A stretch of 64,000 nt of DNA from Symbiodolus clandestinus (GTDB taxonomy: Bacteria > Pseudomonadota > Gammaproteobacteria > Enterobacterales > G038960095): contig CP152425.1 of assembly GCA_038960095.1 (NCBI GenBank), forward strand, positions 1,054,001-1,118,000, given 5' to 3'. The notes beneath the pieces are model-generated. The model did no database searches. It saw only the letters and a list, made by a program, of their open reading frames with translations, and had not been told where the DNA came from. The position numbers and the translations under genes were made by a program. Below, in pieces: positions 33,594 through 42,117 of this stretch. The stretch's first letter is position 1. Every line of letters begins with the position of its first letter.

Positions 33594-33801
33594 AAGATAG
33601 CTTCCCAAGGTTTAGTTTTCAGCGGTGTCGGAATGGCCATAAAGCGGGACAGCTTTGGGCTTTATTCGATTATAAATCTAAAAAGGGTATTAATAGCAGT
33701 TAAAAAGCGCCATTATCAGATGAAAACGCCTATAATAGCATACGCTCTTTTCATTAGAATGTGCGTATCCATCACATCATCAGGAGCGCTCAGTCTAGGC
33801 G

Positions 33802-34530
33802 ATGTTATCCTCAATCCGAATTATTTTAGTGGAACCCTCTCATCCAGGAAACATTGGTGCCGCTGCTCGCGCAATGAAGACCATGGGATTACAATCACTC
33901 TATCTGATCAAACCTCGAAGTTTGCCAGATGTGCAGAGTGTCGCAATGGCGGCGGGTGCTCAAGATGTGTTATCAGCCGTTAATATCCAACCGTCTCTAT
34001 TACCTGCCATTGCTGACTGTGGTCTAGTGATTGGGTTAAGTGCACGTCCGCGTACGTTGCAGTGGCCGCTGTTGACACCTCGTCGTGCAGCAACATTAGC
34101 AATCCAAGAGATAGCTAGTCATCCGGTGGCCTTTTTATTAGGCAATGAGCAGAACGGGCTAAGCAATGTTGATTGTCAACATTGTCACTATCAACTCACT
34201 ATTCCTGCTAATCCGAGTTATAGCTCTTTGAATATAGCGATGGCATTGCAAATTATTAGTTATGAACTTTATCTGGCTCAACAGGAACAACGGGTCATAG
34301 ATACCACCGCTGTCGTCGGCTCAGTAAGATATCCTGAGATTAGTGACATTGAACAGCTATACAAACATTTAGAACGGGTATTGCGTCAAATTGGATTTAT
34401 TCGCCCACAGGGTTCTGAACAGGTAGTATCGCGGTTGCGTTGGTTGTTGACTCGAGCACGTTTGCAGGATACCGAAGTTAATTTGCTGCGAGGAATTTTA
34501 ACCATGGTTGAGAAAAAATCAGGCGAATAG
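33802..34530 (+). CDS. trmJ: tRNA (cytidine/uridine-32-2'-O-)-methyltransferase TrmJ
   Basis: SPOUT-class methyltransferase of 242 residues, as in E. coli. Conserved segments are EPSHPGNIGAAARAMKTMGL at the start, then FLLGNEQNGLSN and IPANPSYSSLNIAMALQI, which form the knotted SAM-binding site. It methylates the ribose of position 32 in several tRNAs. In E. coli it sits just upstream of iscR; here an IS21 relic, a GH25 lysozyme gene and an IS5 copy have come between. The suhB gene that flanks it in E. coli is absent. The start is the ATG at 33802; a TATAAT lies about 70 bases upstream. Confidence 0.94.
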   Translation: MLSSIRIILVEPSHPGNIGAAARAMKTMGLQSLYLIKPRSLPDVQSVAMAAGAQDVLSAVNIQPSLLPAIADCGLVIGLSARPRTLQWPLLTPRRAATLAIQEIASHPVAFLLGNEQNGLSNVDCQHCHYQLTIPANPSYSSLNIAMALQIISYELYLAQQEQRVIDTTAVVGSVRYPEISDIEQLYKHLERVLRQIGFIRPQGSEQVVSRLRWLLTRARLQDTEVNLLRGILTMVEKKSGE

Positions 34531-34930
34531 TGATGCTGGAGTCACAGAATAAGCGCACCATTCTAGAGATTGAAAAGGGGTCAACTGAGGGTAACTTCCG
34601 AAGTTCTAACGCCACGGCATGGATGCTTAAAATACCTAAGAAGGATTCAGCAATACCAGCAATTGACCCGGGGTCTTTAGATAGAGGAGTTCCGGCGACA
34701 ACCTCTATCAATAACACCATTGAGAGCCCACTAGCAATGGACTGCCCCGGAGCAGCCGCGCCAAGATTACCACTAAAGTGGTTCCTGAAGTGATTAAGGT
34801 CTGGCTTATGCGTGACTAACGCATGGTCAGCAGAATGGCAATACACACAATCATAAACAGGCTTCCTTTAACAGCAACTTTACGTAACAACGCCAATCAA
34901 GGGGCAATTTACGACTTTAGAACAAATTTC
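34531..34930. repeat. IS21-like end and non-coding scar after trmJ
   Basis: From about 34545 to 34660 the sequence repeats the left end of the IS21 relic at 27000-27125 (inverted there), including the bases encoding the start of IstA (KIPKKDSAIP in place of KMPKRIQQYQ). After about 34,665 the similarity stops. The rest shows hydrophobic minus-strand fragments (SIASGLSMVLLIEVVAG; GSLFMIVCIAILLTM) in different frames, perhaps a dead membrane-protein gene that I cannot name. Confidence 0.55.
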
Positions 34931-35962
34931 TTAGTTTAGAGCAAGTACTGCTGTACTCTGATTCATATAGCTTGTCGTATCTAAAGAACCCACAGCATGC
35001 TGACTGCCAGCCAGAGTCTCTGGCTCCAGCGCTAAACTTTGTATTAAACTTTCCTGTTGTAGAATGAATGCTTCCTTCATCAATTGTTGGCCGACAACTA
35101 CCCACGATGGCTGATCATTCATTATCTGATTCTGAGCGATTTTTGCTGCTATGTTTTGCTGCCCGTTGATTAAATAAGTCCCTAAGTTTTTTAAAGTATT
35201 GTGTAAGGATTTTAAATAACTCAATACACCGCTATTTCGAGGGGCGGCTGAAGTCACAACGGATTTTGTAGTAGTGGCCTCTAAAGCGTCATTGCTAGGG
35301 GGCAACTCGGAAGCCTCGCGGTCAATCAATGATTTCGTTTGCATGCGGTTTAGATCAACCAATCCTTGAATTCCTGGAATGGTTCCTTGATTAGTATACT
35401 GCCAAATTTTCCAATCATTCCATCCGTTCGGCAACCGTGGTTCCTTAGCCGTGGTCCAATGCGCAACCCACAGCGGTTGTTGAGACAACCCATAACCAAT
35501 ATCCTGTACATGACTATTCCACCAGTTGGGTGAAGTGTAAATTAAAACCTTACTACTAATGACTGGTTCGCTAAGATTACCAATCAATTGTCGCACGCTA
35601 TCAGCAACTTCTGATGGGGTTAATGTACCGATCCCTCGGTTTTCGACATCGATGGCTACGAGATCTTCCTTCGGGTTGAAATTGACCTGTTTTAGTCGAT
35701 TCAGTATGTTGTTTGCTTGATCAGCTGGGGTGGACGTCGATCTAAAAAAATGGTAGGCGCCCACAATGGGGATCCCTTGATGTTTTATCGCTTGCCAGTT
35801 GGCTTGAAATTTAGGATCTTGCCAGGTGGCGCCCTCTGTTGCTTTAACAATGACGAACTCAACTCTACTGCTGTTGGCGCCCGCTTGCCAATCGATTTCC
35901 CCTTGCCAGCGGGAGACATCAATTCCGTTTAGAATATCTGAGTGGTTACTGCTATTTGGCAT
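34931..35962 (-). CDS. GH25-family muramidase (lysozyme) without signal peptide
   Basis: Protein of 343 residues; the start is set by a strong AGGAGGAGGAATC site before the ATG at 35960-35962. Residues 10-210 form a glycoside hydrolase family 25 barrel: NGIDVSRWQGEIDW, FVIVKATEGATWQDPKF, GAYHFFR, VAIDVENRG with the acidic pair used in catalysis, LIYTSPNWW, and WQYTNQG. GH25 enzymes cut the MurNAc-GlcNAc bond of peptidoglycan. The C-terminal 130 residues (with NTLKNLGTYLINGQQNIAAK) match nothing I know and may bind cell wall or guide export. There is no Sec signal. Relatives occur in phages, Gram-positives and eukaryotes and are known for horizontal spread. Flanking IS sequences support acquisition. 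Possible roles: phage relic, interbacterial toxin, or self-wall remodelling. Confidence 0.8.
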   Translation of the reverse strand: MPNSSNHSDILNGIDVSRWQGEIDWQAGANSSRVEFVIVKATEGATWQDPKFQANWQAIKHQGIPIVGAYHFFRSTSTPADQANNILNRLKQVNFNPKEDLVAIDVENRGIGTLTPSEVADSVRQLIGNLSEPVISSKVLIYTSPNWWNSHVQDIGYGLSQQPLWVAHWTTAKEPRLPNGWNDWKIWQYTNQGTIPGIQGLVDLNRMQTKSLIDREASELPPSNDALEATTTKSVVTSAAPRNSGVLSYLKSLHNTLKNLGTYLINGQQNIAAKIAQNQIMNDQPSWVVVGQQLMKEAFILQQESLIQSLALEPETLAGSQHAVGSLDTTSYMNQSTAVLALN

Positions 35963-36090
35963 GATTCCTCCTCCTATTCGTTTAACCAGTGAAATAGCAT
36001 TATTTACTATATAAATAATATCTGACATTGATTATGAACTCCTTGAGTGGGTGTCGGCAAGAATTTTATTTTGCATGCGATTTAGAACAA

Positions 36091-36959
36091 CTAGGGCCTG
36101 TTGAGGTTTCGTTATAACGGATTGAAATAAAAGAGAAAACCCGTAATATTGCGGTTCTCAAATTTGCAATAGAACGAGTTTTCAATGCCCCGCTTAATGC
36201 TCAGTGATGAGCACTGGTCGAAGCTAAAAACGATCATGCTCCAACTCCAAGGAAGGAATTTATGACAAGCCTAATCTCCGATTGGAAGTTGAGGGAATGT
36301 TTTATCGAATGCGTGTAGGGTACCCTTAGCGTGATTTGCCCAAGCAGTTTGGTCAATCGAGCTCTATCTACAAAAAATTTAATGACTGGTCGATGATTGG
36401 TAAGTGGCTGAGGATTTTTAAAGCAGTAGTACAAGATCCTGATTTAGAATGGGTGTTTATGGATGGAAGCTATATCAAGGCCCACCAGCATAGTGCGGGT
36501 ACTGCTGGTAATGACTGTGAAGCCATTGGCATCAGCCGAGCAGGCCGTACCAGTAAGATTCATCTTGCGGTAGATAGCTTTGGTTTACCGGTTTCTTTTA
36601 CAATCACAGGGGGTCAAGTTCACGATGCTTCAGAGGCACCAGACCTGATTGATTCTTTACCGACACCTACGGTTCTGTTTGCTGATAAGGGTTATGATAG
36701 CCAGTTAATACGCCAACAAATCGTTAATCAGGGGGCTATCCCAAATGTACCAAGGAAGAAAAACTCATCCATTGGGAATGCTGCTCTAGATCGCCACCTC
36801 TATAAACTTCGGCACTTGGTAGAAAATGCCTTTGCTAGAATAAAGCAATTTAGAGCCATCGCCACTCGGTATGATAAATTAAAGCGCAATTATTGCAGCA
36901 TGCTAGCCATGGCTTGTAGTTATCTATGGTTGCCCATGGGAAACCTCAACTGGCCCTAA
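36091..36959 (+). mobile_element. IS5-family element, near full length
   Basis: About 870 bases bounded by CTAGGGCCTGTTGAGG at 36091 and an imperfect inverse CCTCAACTGGCCCTAA ending near 36958. It contains one disrupted transposase gene. A second, internally deleted copy lies at 56548-56880 with better-matched ends. The CTAG at the left edge fits the YTAR target preference of IS5-group elements. It separates the GH25 gene from iscR. Confidence 0.8.
36185..36959 (+). pseudogene. IS5-family transposase, N-terminal part broken
   Basis: The gene starts MPRLMLSDEHWSKLKTIM at 36185 and is broken by stops between 36265 and 36335. From 36336 one frame stays open for 207 residues: SSIYKKFNDWSMIGKWLRIF, the first Asp in VFMDGSYIKAHQHSAG, SKIHLAVDSFGLPVSF, the second Asp in LFADKGYDSQLIR, and the final Glu in LVENAFARIKQFRA. 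The DDE core is thus preserved while the N-terminal domain is frameshifted. Unless recoding occurs, the element is inactive. Confidence 0.85.
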
Positions 36960-37034
36960 TCCCTGAATGTCCAAAACAGTTTCTTTACCAGTATATTGCC
37001 AATAATTTTTAGGCAGTGGGCATCGGTAAGTAAT

Positions 37035-37067
37035 ATAGTTGACTAGAATAGTCAGGTAAGAGATACT
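37035..37067 (+). promoter_or_regulatory. iscR promoter overlapped by a type-1 IscR operator
   Basis: TTGACT at 37039-37044 and GATACT at 37062-37067 are spaced by 17 bases. The sequence ATAGTTGACTAGAATAGTC, continuing AGGTAA (37035-37059), fits the E. coli type-1 IscR site (an ATA-SYTGACT/AGTCRR-type inverted repeat), which [2Fe-2S]-IscR binds to repress the operon. It covers the -35 box. The iscR ATG is 34 bases downstream of the -10. Confidence 0.85.
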
Positions 37068-37101
37068 AGGCAAATTCAGCGATCATCACGGGGAACCTTG
37101 T

Positions 37102-37551
37102 ATGCGCTTAACCGCAAAAGCAAGGTACGCGGTGACTGCTTTGCTAGACATGGTACTGTATGCTGAACAACAGCCCATTGCCTTAGCAGAGATTGCACAG
37201 CGCCAAGGGTTGTCGTTGGCTTTTTTAGAGCAACTATTTTGCCAGTTACGTAAACGTGGTTTAGTTTCCAGCGTGCGTGGCCCAACTGGGGGCTATTATT
37301 TGTCTCACAGTGCCAGCACTATTACCATCGGTATGATTTTGCAAGCGGTAGAAGAGCCGGTTGATATGACTCAATGCCGAGGATTACAATCCTGCCAGCA
37401 AGGTAACCGCTGTTTAACCCATCATCTTTGGAGTTCACTGAGTGAACGCATTCGCTATTTCCTTGGCACGGTTACTTTGAGTGAATTAAGCCATAGTTCG
37501 TCGGTACAGCAAGAAGGGGTGGCTAAACGTTGTCGCGCTTTGAATCAATGA
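37102..37551 (+). CDS. iscR: Fe-S cluster-responsive regulator IscR
   Basis: Rrf2-family regulator of 149 residues. The winged-helix N-terminus (RLTAKARYAVTALLDMVLYA) is followed by the recognition helix and RKRGLVSSVRGPTGGYYLS wing. The cluster ligands are the three cysteines and His of MTQCRGLQSCQQGNRCLTHHLW, near 92, 98, 104 and 107. IscR senses the cell's Fe-S status; with a [2Fe-2S] cluster it represses the isc operon, and an excellent operator lies in its own promoter. It leads the operon iscRSUA-hscBA-fdx-iscX as in E. coli. The start is the ATG after GGGGAACCTTGT. Confidence 0.96.
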   Translation: MRLTAKARYAVTALLDMVLYAEQQPIALAEIAQRQGLSLAFLEQLFCQLRKRGLVSSVRGPTGGYYLSHSASTITIGMILQAVEEPVDMTQCRGLQSCQQGNRCLTHHLWSSLSERIRYFLGTVTLSELSHSSSVQQEGVAKRCRALNQ

Positions 37552-37621
37552 TCGTTGAGTGGGGTAACTGGTTAAACTAATGGTAAAATTGGCTTTAGTG
37601 TTAAGAATGGAGTAATCGAAT

Positions 37622-38836
37622 ATGCCCTCTCCTATCTATCTGGATTATGCGGCGACTACGCCGGTTGATCCGCGAGTGGCTGAAAAAATGGTGCACTACT
37701 TAACCCAAGATGGGATTTTCGGTAATCCAGCATCACGTTCACATATTTTTGGTTGGCAGGCAGAAGAGGCGGTAGATATTGCGCGTAATCAATTGGCTGA
37801 GTTAATTGGTGCGGATGCTCGCGAACTGGTTTTTACCTCCGGTGCCACTGAAGCCAATAATTTAGCCCTAAAAGGGGCCGCCCAATTCTATGCTAAAAAA
37901 GGTAAGCATATTATTACCGGTCAAACAGAACACAAATCGGTGCTGGATCCTTGTCGACAATTGGAACGAGAAGGTTTTAAGGTAACCTATTTAGCCCCAA
38001 AACCCAGCGGCTTATTCGATCCTGAGCAGCTACAAGCAGCATTCACTTCAGAGACGATTCTGGTATCGATGATGCAGGTGAATAATGAGATTGGGGTGAT
38101 CCAGGATATTGCCGCTATCGGTGCAGTATGCCGACCGCAGGGGATACTGCTGCATGTCGATGCCACACAAGGGGTTGGCAAGTTACCAATTGATTTACGG
38201 CAATGGCCAGTGGATCTACTCTCCTGTTCAGCCCATAAACTTTACGGTCCTAAAGGCATTGGTGCGCTCTATGTGCGCCGTCAACCACGGGTTCGTCTGC
38301 AATCACAGATTCAAGGAGGAGGCCATGAACGTGGGTTGCGTTCGGGGACCTTACCGGTTCACCAGATTGTTGGCTTTGGTGAAGCTTGTCATTGGGCGCA
38401 ACAGGAGATGAATAGTGAGCAGCAACGCATCCAGCAGCTTGCTGATCGCCTCTGGCAGGGAATTGCTGATATTGAGGCTGTAACGGTTAACGGCGACCGG
38501 GCTCACAGCTTGCCAGGAATTTTAAATATCAGCTTTGCTTATATTGAGGGTGAATCTTTAATGATGGCACTTAAAGAGCTGGCGGTTTCTTCTGGATCGG
38601 CTTGTACATCAGCGAGTTTAGAACCCTCTTATGTGCTGCGTGCACTCGGATTAAATGATGAATTAGCCCATAGCTCGATTCGCTTTTCTATCGGTCGCTT
38701 TACCACTGAACAGGACATTGATCGTGCCATTGCATTAATTCAGCAGGCAGTCACACGGTTGCGTGAAATGTCACCTTTATGGGAGATGTATCGGCAGGGA
38801 ATTAACTTGAACGAGGTAAAGTGGGCCCACCATTAA
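37622..38836 (+). CDS. iscS: Cysteine desulfurase IscS
   Basis: PLP enzyme of 404 residues, as in E. coli. The PLP lysine is in SCSAHKLYGPKGIG, the cofactor-contact His in TGQTEHKSVLD, and the catalytic cysteine in the mobile loop SSGSACTSASLEPS near residue 328. The N-terminus PIYLDYAATTPVDPRVAEKM is typical. IscS releases sulfur from cysteine and gives it as persulfide to IscU, to TusA for tRNA thiolation and to other acceptors, so it also serves tusE in this window. It follows iscR by 70 bases. Confidence 0.97.
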   Translation: MPSPIYLDYAATTPVDPRVAEKMVHYLTQDGIFGNPASRSHIFGWQAEEAVDIARNQLAELIGADARELVFTSGATEANNLALKGAAQFYAKKGKHIITGQTEHKSVLDPCRQLEREGFKVTYLAPKPSGLFDPEQLQAAFTSETILVSMMQVNNEIGVIQDIAAIGAVCRPQGILLHVDATQGVGKLPIDLRQWPVDLLSCSAHKLYGPKGIGALYVRRQPRVRLQSQIQGGGHERGLRSGTLPVHQIVGFGEACHWAQQEMNSEQQRIQQLADRLWQGIADIEAVTVNGDRAHSLPGILNISFAYIEGESLMMALKELAVSSGSACTSASLEPSYVLRALGLNDELAHSSIRFSIGRFTTEQDIDRAIALIQQAVTRLREMSPLWEMYRQGINLNEVKWAHH

Positions 38837-38869
38837 CAGCCTTAATGGAAGATCACTTAAGGAGTGCTT

Positions 38870-39289
38870 ATGTATAATGAAAAGGTGATTGATCACTATG
38901 AAAACCCACGTAATGTGGGCTCCCTAGATCCTCAAGATTCCCGAGTGGGTAGTGGGATGGTAGGGGCGCCTGCCTGTGGGGATGTCATGAAATTGCAGAT
39001 TCAGGTCAATGATGAAACCGGCAAGATTGAAAAAGCGCGATTTAAAACCTATGGCTGTGGTTCAGCAATTGCCGCTAGCTCATTGGCCACCGAATGGCTC
39101 ATTGGTAAAACGCTCGAAGAGGCTGAGGATATTAAAAATCTGGATATTGCCGAGGAGTTAGTGCTGCCTCCAGTGAAATTACACTGCTCAATTTTAGCAG
39201 AAGATGCAATTAAAGCAGCGGCTGCCGATTACCGGCATAAACAGGCCTCAGTAACCACCACCTCTGCTGAACCAGTACCGGCCGCTTAA
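38870..39289 (+). CDS. iscU: Fe-S cluster scaffold IscU
   Basis: Scaffold protein of 139 residues from the ATG at 38870; a GTG at 38864 is less likely because MYNEKVIDHYENPRNVGS matches the family start. The three cluster cysteines are in GAPACGDVM, KTYGCGSAIA and KLHCSILAED. The LPPVK motif read by HscA is intact (LPPVKLHC), and the HscB-contact surface looks normal. The C-terminus is about 11 residues longer than in E. coli, with a Thr/Ala tail. It builds [2Fe-2S] clusters from IscS sulfur. Retention of LPPVK is notable given that HscA here is truncated. Confidence 0.96.
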   Translation: MYNEKVIDHYENPRNVGSLDPQDSRVGSGMVGAPACGDVMKLQIQVNDETGKIEKARFKTYGCGSAIAASSLATEWLIGKTLEEAEDIKNLDIAEELVLPPVKLHCSILAEDAIKAAAADYRHKQASVTTTSAEPVPAA

Positions 39290-39312
39290 CCAGTTATCGA
39301 TAAGGTCCTAGT

Positions 39313-39636
39313 ATGGCAGTCACATTAAGTTCACAGGCCGCACAGCGGATTCACCAATTTTTACAGCAACGTGGTAAAGGCATCGGTTTGCGTTTGGGGG
39401 TAAAGACCACCGGTTGCTCTGGTTTAGCCTATGTTTTGGAGTTTGTTGACCAGCTGGCAGAAGATGATCAAATGTTCCAAGAACAGGGAGTTACTCTAAT
39501 TATTAATCAAAAAAGTTTAAAGTATCTGCAAGGGATCGCTTTAGATTTTGTTAAGGAGGGATTGAACGAAGGCTTTAAGTTTAATAATCCCAATAGCAAA
39601 GGCGCTTGTGGCTGTGGCGAGAGTTTCCATGTCTGA
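39313..39636 (+). CDS. iscA: A-type Fe-S carrier IscA
   Basis: Small carrier of 107 residues. The family cysteines are present: one in KTTGCSGLAYVLEF and two in the C-terminal SKGACGCGESFHV. It takes iron or clusters from the scaffold to target enzymes, mainly for [4Fe-4S] maturation with ErpA. Its last bases overlap the hscB start by eight (ATG at 39629), implying coupled translation. Confidence 0.96.
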   Translation: MAVTLSSQAAQRIHQFLQQRGKGIGLRLGVKTTGCSGLAYVLEFVDQLAEDDQMFQEQGVTLIINQKSLKYLQGIALDFVKEGLNEGFKFNNPNSKGACGCGESFHV

Positions 39637-40150
39637 AGCACAACCGCTAGATTACTTTAGCTATTTTGGCTTGCCAAAGTCATTTACTCTTGATGAACAG
39701 CAATTGACCGATCGTTATTACGCTTTACAAAAGCAATACCATCCCGATGGTTGGAGCCAAGCGACGCCTGAAAAGCAGACGGCTGCCAGGCAGCAAACTG
39801 CGATAATTAACCAGGCTTTTCACACCTTAAAGGATCGATTAAAGCGAGCTTCGTACCTATTAAGCTTATACGATCAGACGATCGATGAAGAGCAAAGCTG
39901 TACCGACAGCAATTTTTTAATTGAGCAGTTGGCGTTGCGTGAGGCGTTAGAACACGTCTGTCATCAAGCTAGCCTAGAAGCGTTAGAGAGGCAGATAGAG
40001 CAGCTATCGGATGCTCAGTGGCAGCAGTTAGCGAGTCATTTGCTAGCAACCGACTGGCAAGCGGCTAGGCAGCCCCTGTATAAATTGAAATTTTTTGCCA
40101 AGTTGCAACAACAACTACAGCAATTGGCACTCCACTACGTCTCTTTATAG
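39629..40150 (+). CDS. hscB: J-type co-chaperone HscB
   Basis: Co-chaperone of 173 residues from the ATG at 39629. The J-domain starts YFSYFGLPKSFTLDEQQL and has the HPD motif in YHPDGWS near residue 32, which stimulates HscA's ATPase. The C-terminal three-helix domain (about 85-173), which binds IscU, has the family Leu and acidic pattern (NFLIEQLALREALE). The length matches E. coli (171). It lies between iscA and hscA and is translationally coupled to iscA. Confidence 0.95.
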   Translation: MSEAQPLDYFSYFGLPKSFTLDEQQLTDRYYALQKQYHPDGWSQATPEKQTAARQQTAIINQAFHTLKDRLKRASYLLSLYDQTIDEEQSCTDSNFLIEQLALREALEHVCHQASLEALERQIEQLSDAQWQQLASHLLATDWQAARQPLYKLKFFAKLQQQLQQLALHYVSL

Positions 40151-40175
40151 TAATAAACTGGAGTTTATTAACTCA

Positions 40176-41738
40176 ATGGCACTGCTGCAAATTAGTGAAC
40201 CTTCCGCAAGCCCACCTGTTGATTGGCGCCGAGCAGCTGGAATTGATTTAGGAACTACCCACTCATTGATAGCAACTGTCTCTCCTCAAGGTAGTGTTAA
40301 GATACTGCTGGATTCGGCTGGACAGTCACTGCTACCTTCAATAGTCCATTACCAGGCTGACTCAACCACGGTTGGTTGGGCGGCACAGCGGTTGGCAGTG
40401 CTAGAGCCTCAAAATACATTAATATCGACTAAGCGACTCTTAGGGCGCTCATTGGCAGAACTAGTGCAACCAACTTGCCATCCCTATCTATTTCAGGAGA
40501 GTGATCAGGGCGAACTGGCGATCGTTACTCCACAAGGTGCAGTGACACCCGTGCAAATTAGTGCCGAAATATTAATGGTGTTAGCACAGCGAGCTCAAAG
40601 TGCACTGGATGGCGCTCTAGAAGGAGTGGTAATCACAGTTCCTGCCTATTTTGATGAACGGCAACGACAAGCCACACAAGCAGCTGCCAAGGAAGCGGGG
40701 TTACTCGTATTACGTCTGCTCAATGAACCAACGGCTGCTGCAGTTGCCTATGGTTTGCAGCATGAAGGCAGTGGTATGATTGCGGTCTATGACTTAGGGG
40801 GTGGCACTTTTGATATTTCCTTACTCAGGTTGGCCGATGGGGTGTTTGAAGTGCTGGCTACCGGGGGAGATACTTTACTAGGAGGCGACGATTTTGATCA
40901 GCGATTGGTTAGTTGGCTGGCAAAGCAGGCGGGATATGCTCAACCGCTTAGCCTAGGGGCACAGCAGGCCCTGTTAGAAAGCGCTATCAACCTTAAAAAA
41001 GCGCTCAGTGAGCAGGAAGAAGTTGCGGTACAATTGGCAGAATGGCAAGGAATTGTGACGCGGTCACAATTCAACGCACTCATCGAACCATTCATTCAAA
41101 AAACCTTAATGATTTCAAAACGTGCCCTCCAAGATGCTGCCGTGACTCGACAGCAGATCGAACAGGTGGTCTTGGTGGGTGGGTCGACTCGAATTCCCCG
41201 GATACGGGAAGCGGTCGCGCACTTTTTTAACCGTCAACCACTGGTCACTTTAGATCCTGATCAGGTGGTTGCTATGGGAGCAGCCCTCTATGCGAACCAA
41301 TTAATCGGCAATTCGGCACAAAAACCCTGTTTGCTGCTGGATGTTACTCCTTTGACTTTAGGCATAGAGACCTTAGGTGGTCTAGTGCAACCGATTATGG
41401 CGCGCAATACCACCATTCCCGCGGTAGTAACTCAGCAATTCACGATGGGAAAGACCGGACAACGCTCCTTACTGTTGCATGTTGTACAGGGGGAGAGTGA
41501 GCAGGTTTCCGCTTGTCGATCGTTGGCGCGCTTTGTTTTGCGAGGGTTGCCGTCTTTAGAAGCTGGGCAAGCACGGATCCAGGTGACCTTTCAGATTGAT
41601 GAGAATGGATTACTGGAAGTAACCGCTGTTGAGCGTTCAAGCGGTATTCACGCTTCTATTCAAGTGCAACCGAGCAACGGATTAACCGAAGCACTGATGC
41701 AACAGATGCTACAAAGTGTTGATCATGAACCGATTTAG
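40176..41738 (+). CDS. hscA: Hsp70-class chaperone HscA lacking the C-terminal lid
   Basis: The ATG at 40176 gives 520 residues, against 616 in E. coli HscA. The ATPase domain is complete: AAGIDLGTTHSLIA, VYDLGGGTFDISLL, LVGGSTRIPRIREAV. The beta-sandwich substrate-binding domain is also complete through GLLEVTAVERSSGIHASIQV. The protein then ends in SVDHEPI, just where the helical lid (E. coli about 510-616) should begin. fdx follows after 11 bases, and no lid-coding remnant is visible in any frame, so the deletion is clean. HscA normally releases the cluster from IscU by binding LPPVK. An Hsp70 without a lid binds and releases substrate faster, so function may be altered rather than lost. 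Confidence 0.92.
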   Translation: MALLQISEPSASPPVDWRRAAGIDLGTTHSLIATVSPQGSVKILLDSAGQSLLPSIVHYQADSTTVGWAAQRLAVLEPQNTLISTKRLLGRSLAELVQPTCHPYLFQESDQGELAIVTPQGAVTPVQISAEILMVLAQRAQSALDGALEGVVITVPAYFDERQRQATQAAAKEAGLLVLRLLNEPTAAAVAYGLQHEGSGMIAVYDLGGGTFDISLLRLADGVFEVLATGGDTLLGGDDFDQRLVSWLAKQAGYAQPLSLGAQQALLESAINLKKALSEQEEVAVQLAEWQGIVTRSQFNALIEPFIQKTLMISKRALQDAAVTRQQIEQVVLVGGSTRIPRIREAVAHFFNRQPLVTLDPDQVVAMGAALYANQLIGNSAQKPCLLLDVTPLTLGIETLGGLVQPIMARNTTIPAVVTQQFTMGKTGQRSLLLHVVQGESEQVSACRSLARFVLRGLPSLEAGQARIQVTFQIDENGLLEVTAVERSSGIHASIQVQPSNGLTEALMQQMLQSVDHEPI

Positions 41739-41749
41739 GAAAGTAGTCT

Positions 41750-42088
41750 ATGCCTAAAATACGTTTTTTACCCCATCCTGAAAGTTGTCCCCAAGGAGCA
41801 GACGTAGAAGTCAATTCGGGGGAGACTATTTTGGACGCTGCCTTACGGCGTGGAATTAACATTGAACATGCCTGCGAGAAGAGTTGTGCTTGTACCACTT
41901 GCCATGTGATCATTCGGCAAGGTTTTGAATCGTTGGACCCTAGCCAAGAGCGTGAAGATGATTTATTAGATAAGGCTTGGGGTTTAGAGCCTGAGAGTCG
42001 TTTAAGCTGTCAGGCACAGGTGCAGCAGAGTGATTTAGTAGTGGAAATTCCACGTTATACCATTAATCAGGTCCGTGAAGGGCATTAA
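41750..42088 (+). CDS. fdx: Adrenodoxin-type [2Fe-2S] ferredoxin Fdx
   Basis: Ferredoxin of 112 residues. The four ligands are in CEKSCACTTCHVII (the C-x5-C-x2-C pattern) and RLSCQAQV. It supplies electrons for cluster assembly, for example in reducing persulfide sulfur on IscU. The N-terminus PKIRFLPHPESCPQGA and the acidic REDDLLDKAWGLEPESR surface are typical of the isc ferredoxin. It follows the shortened hscA by 11 bases. Confidence 0.96.
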   Translation: MPKIRFLPHPESCPQGADVEVNSGETILDAALRRGINIEHACEKSCACTTCHVIIRQGFESLDPSQEREDDLLDKAWGLEPESRLSCQAQVQQSDLVVEIPRYTINQVREGH

Positions 42089-42117
42089 TAGGTTTATATT
42101 AATCATTAGGAGGCTTC

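Noticed and set aside
33633..33983. Open frame overlapping the start of trmJ
   Set aside because: It shares no family features and is a frame shadow of the trmJ coding sequence and its leader.
36336..36959. Intact transposase starting at the in-frame ATG at 36336
   Set aside because: The N-terminal domain needed by IS5-family enzymes is out of frame upstream, so the 207-residue product is probably inactive.
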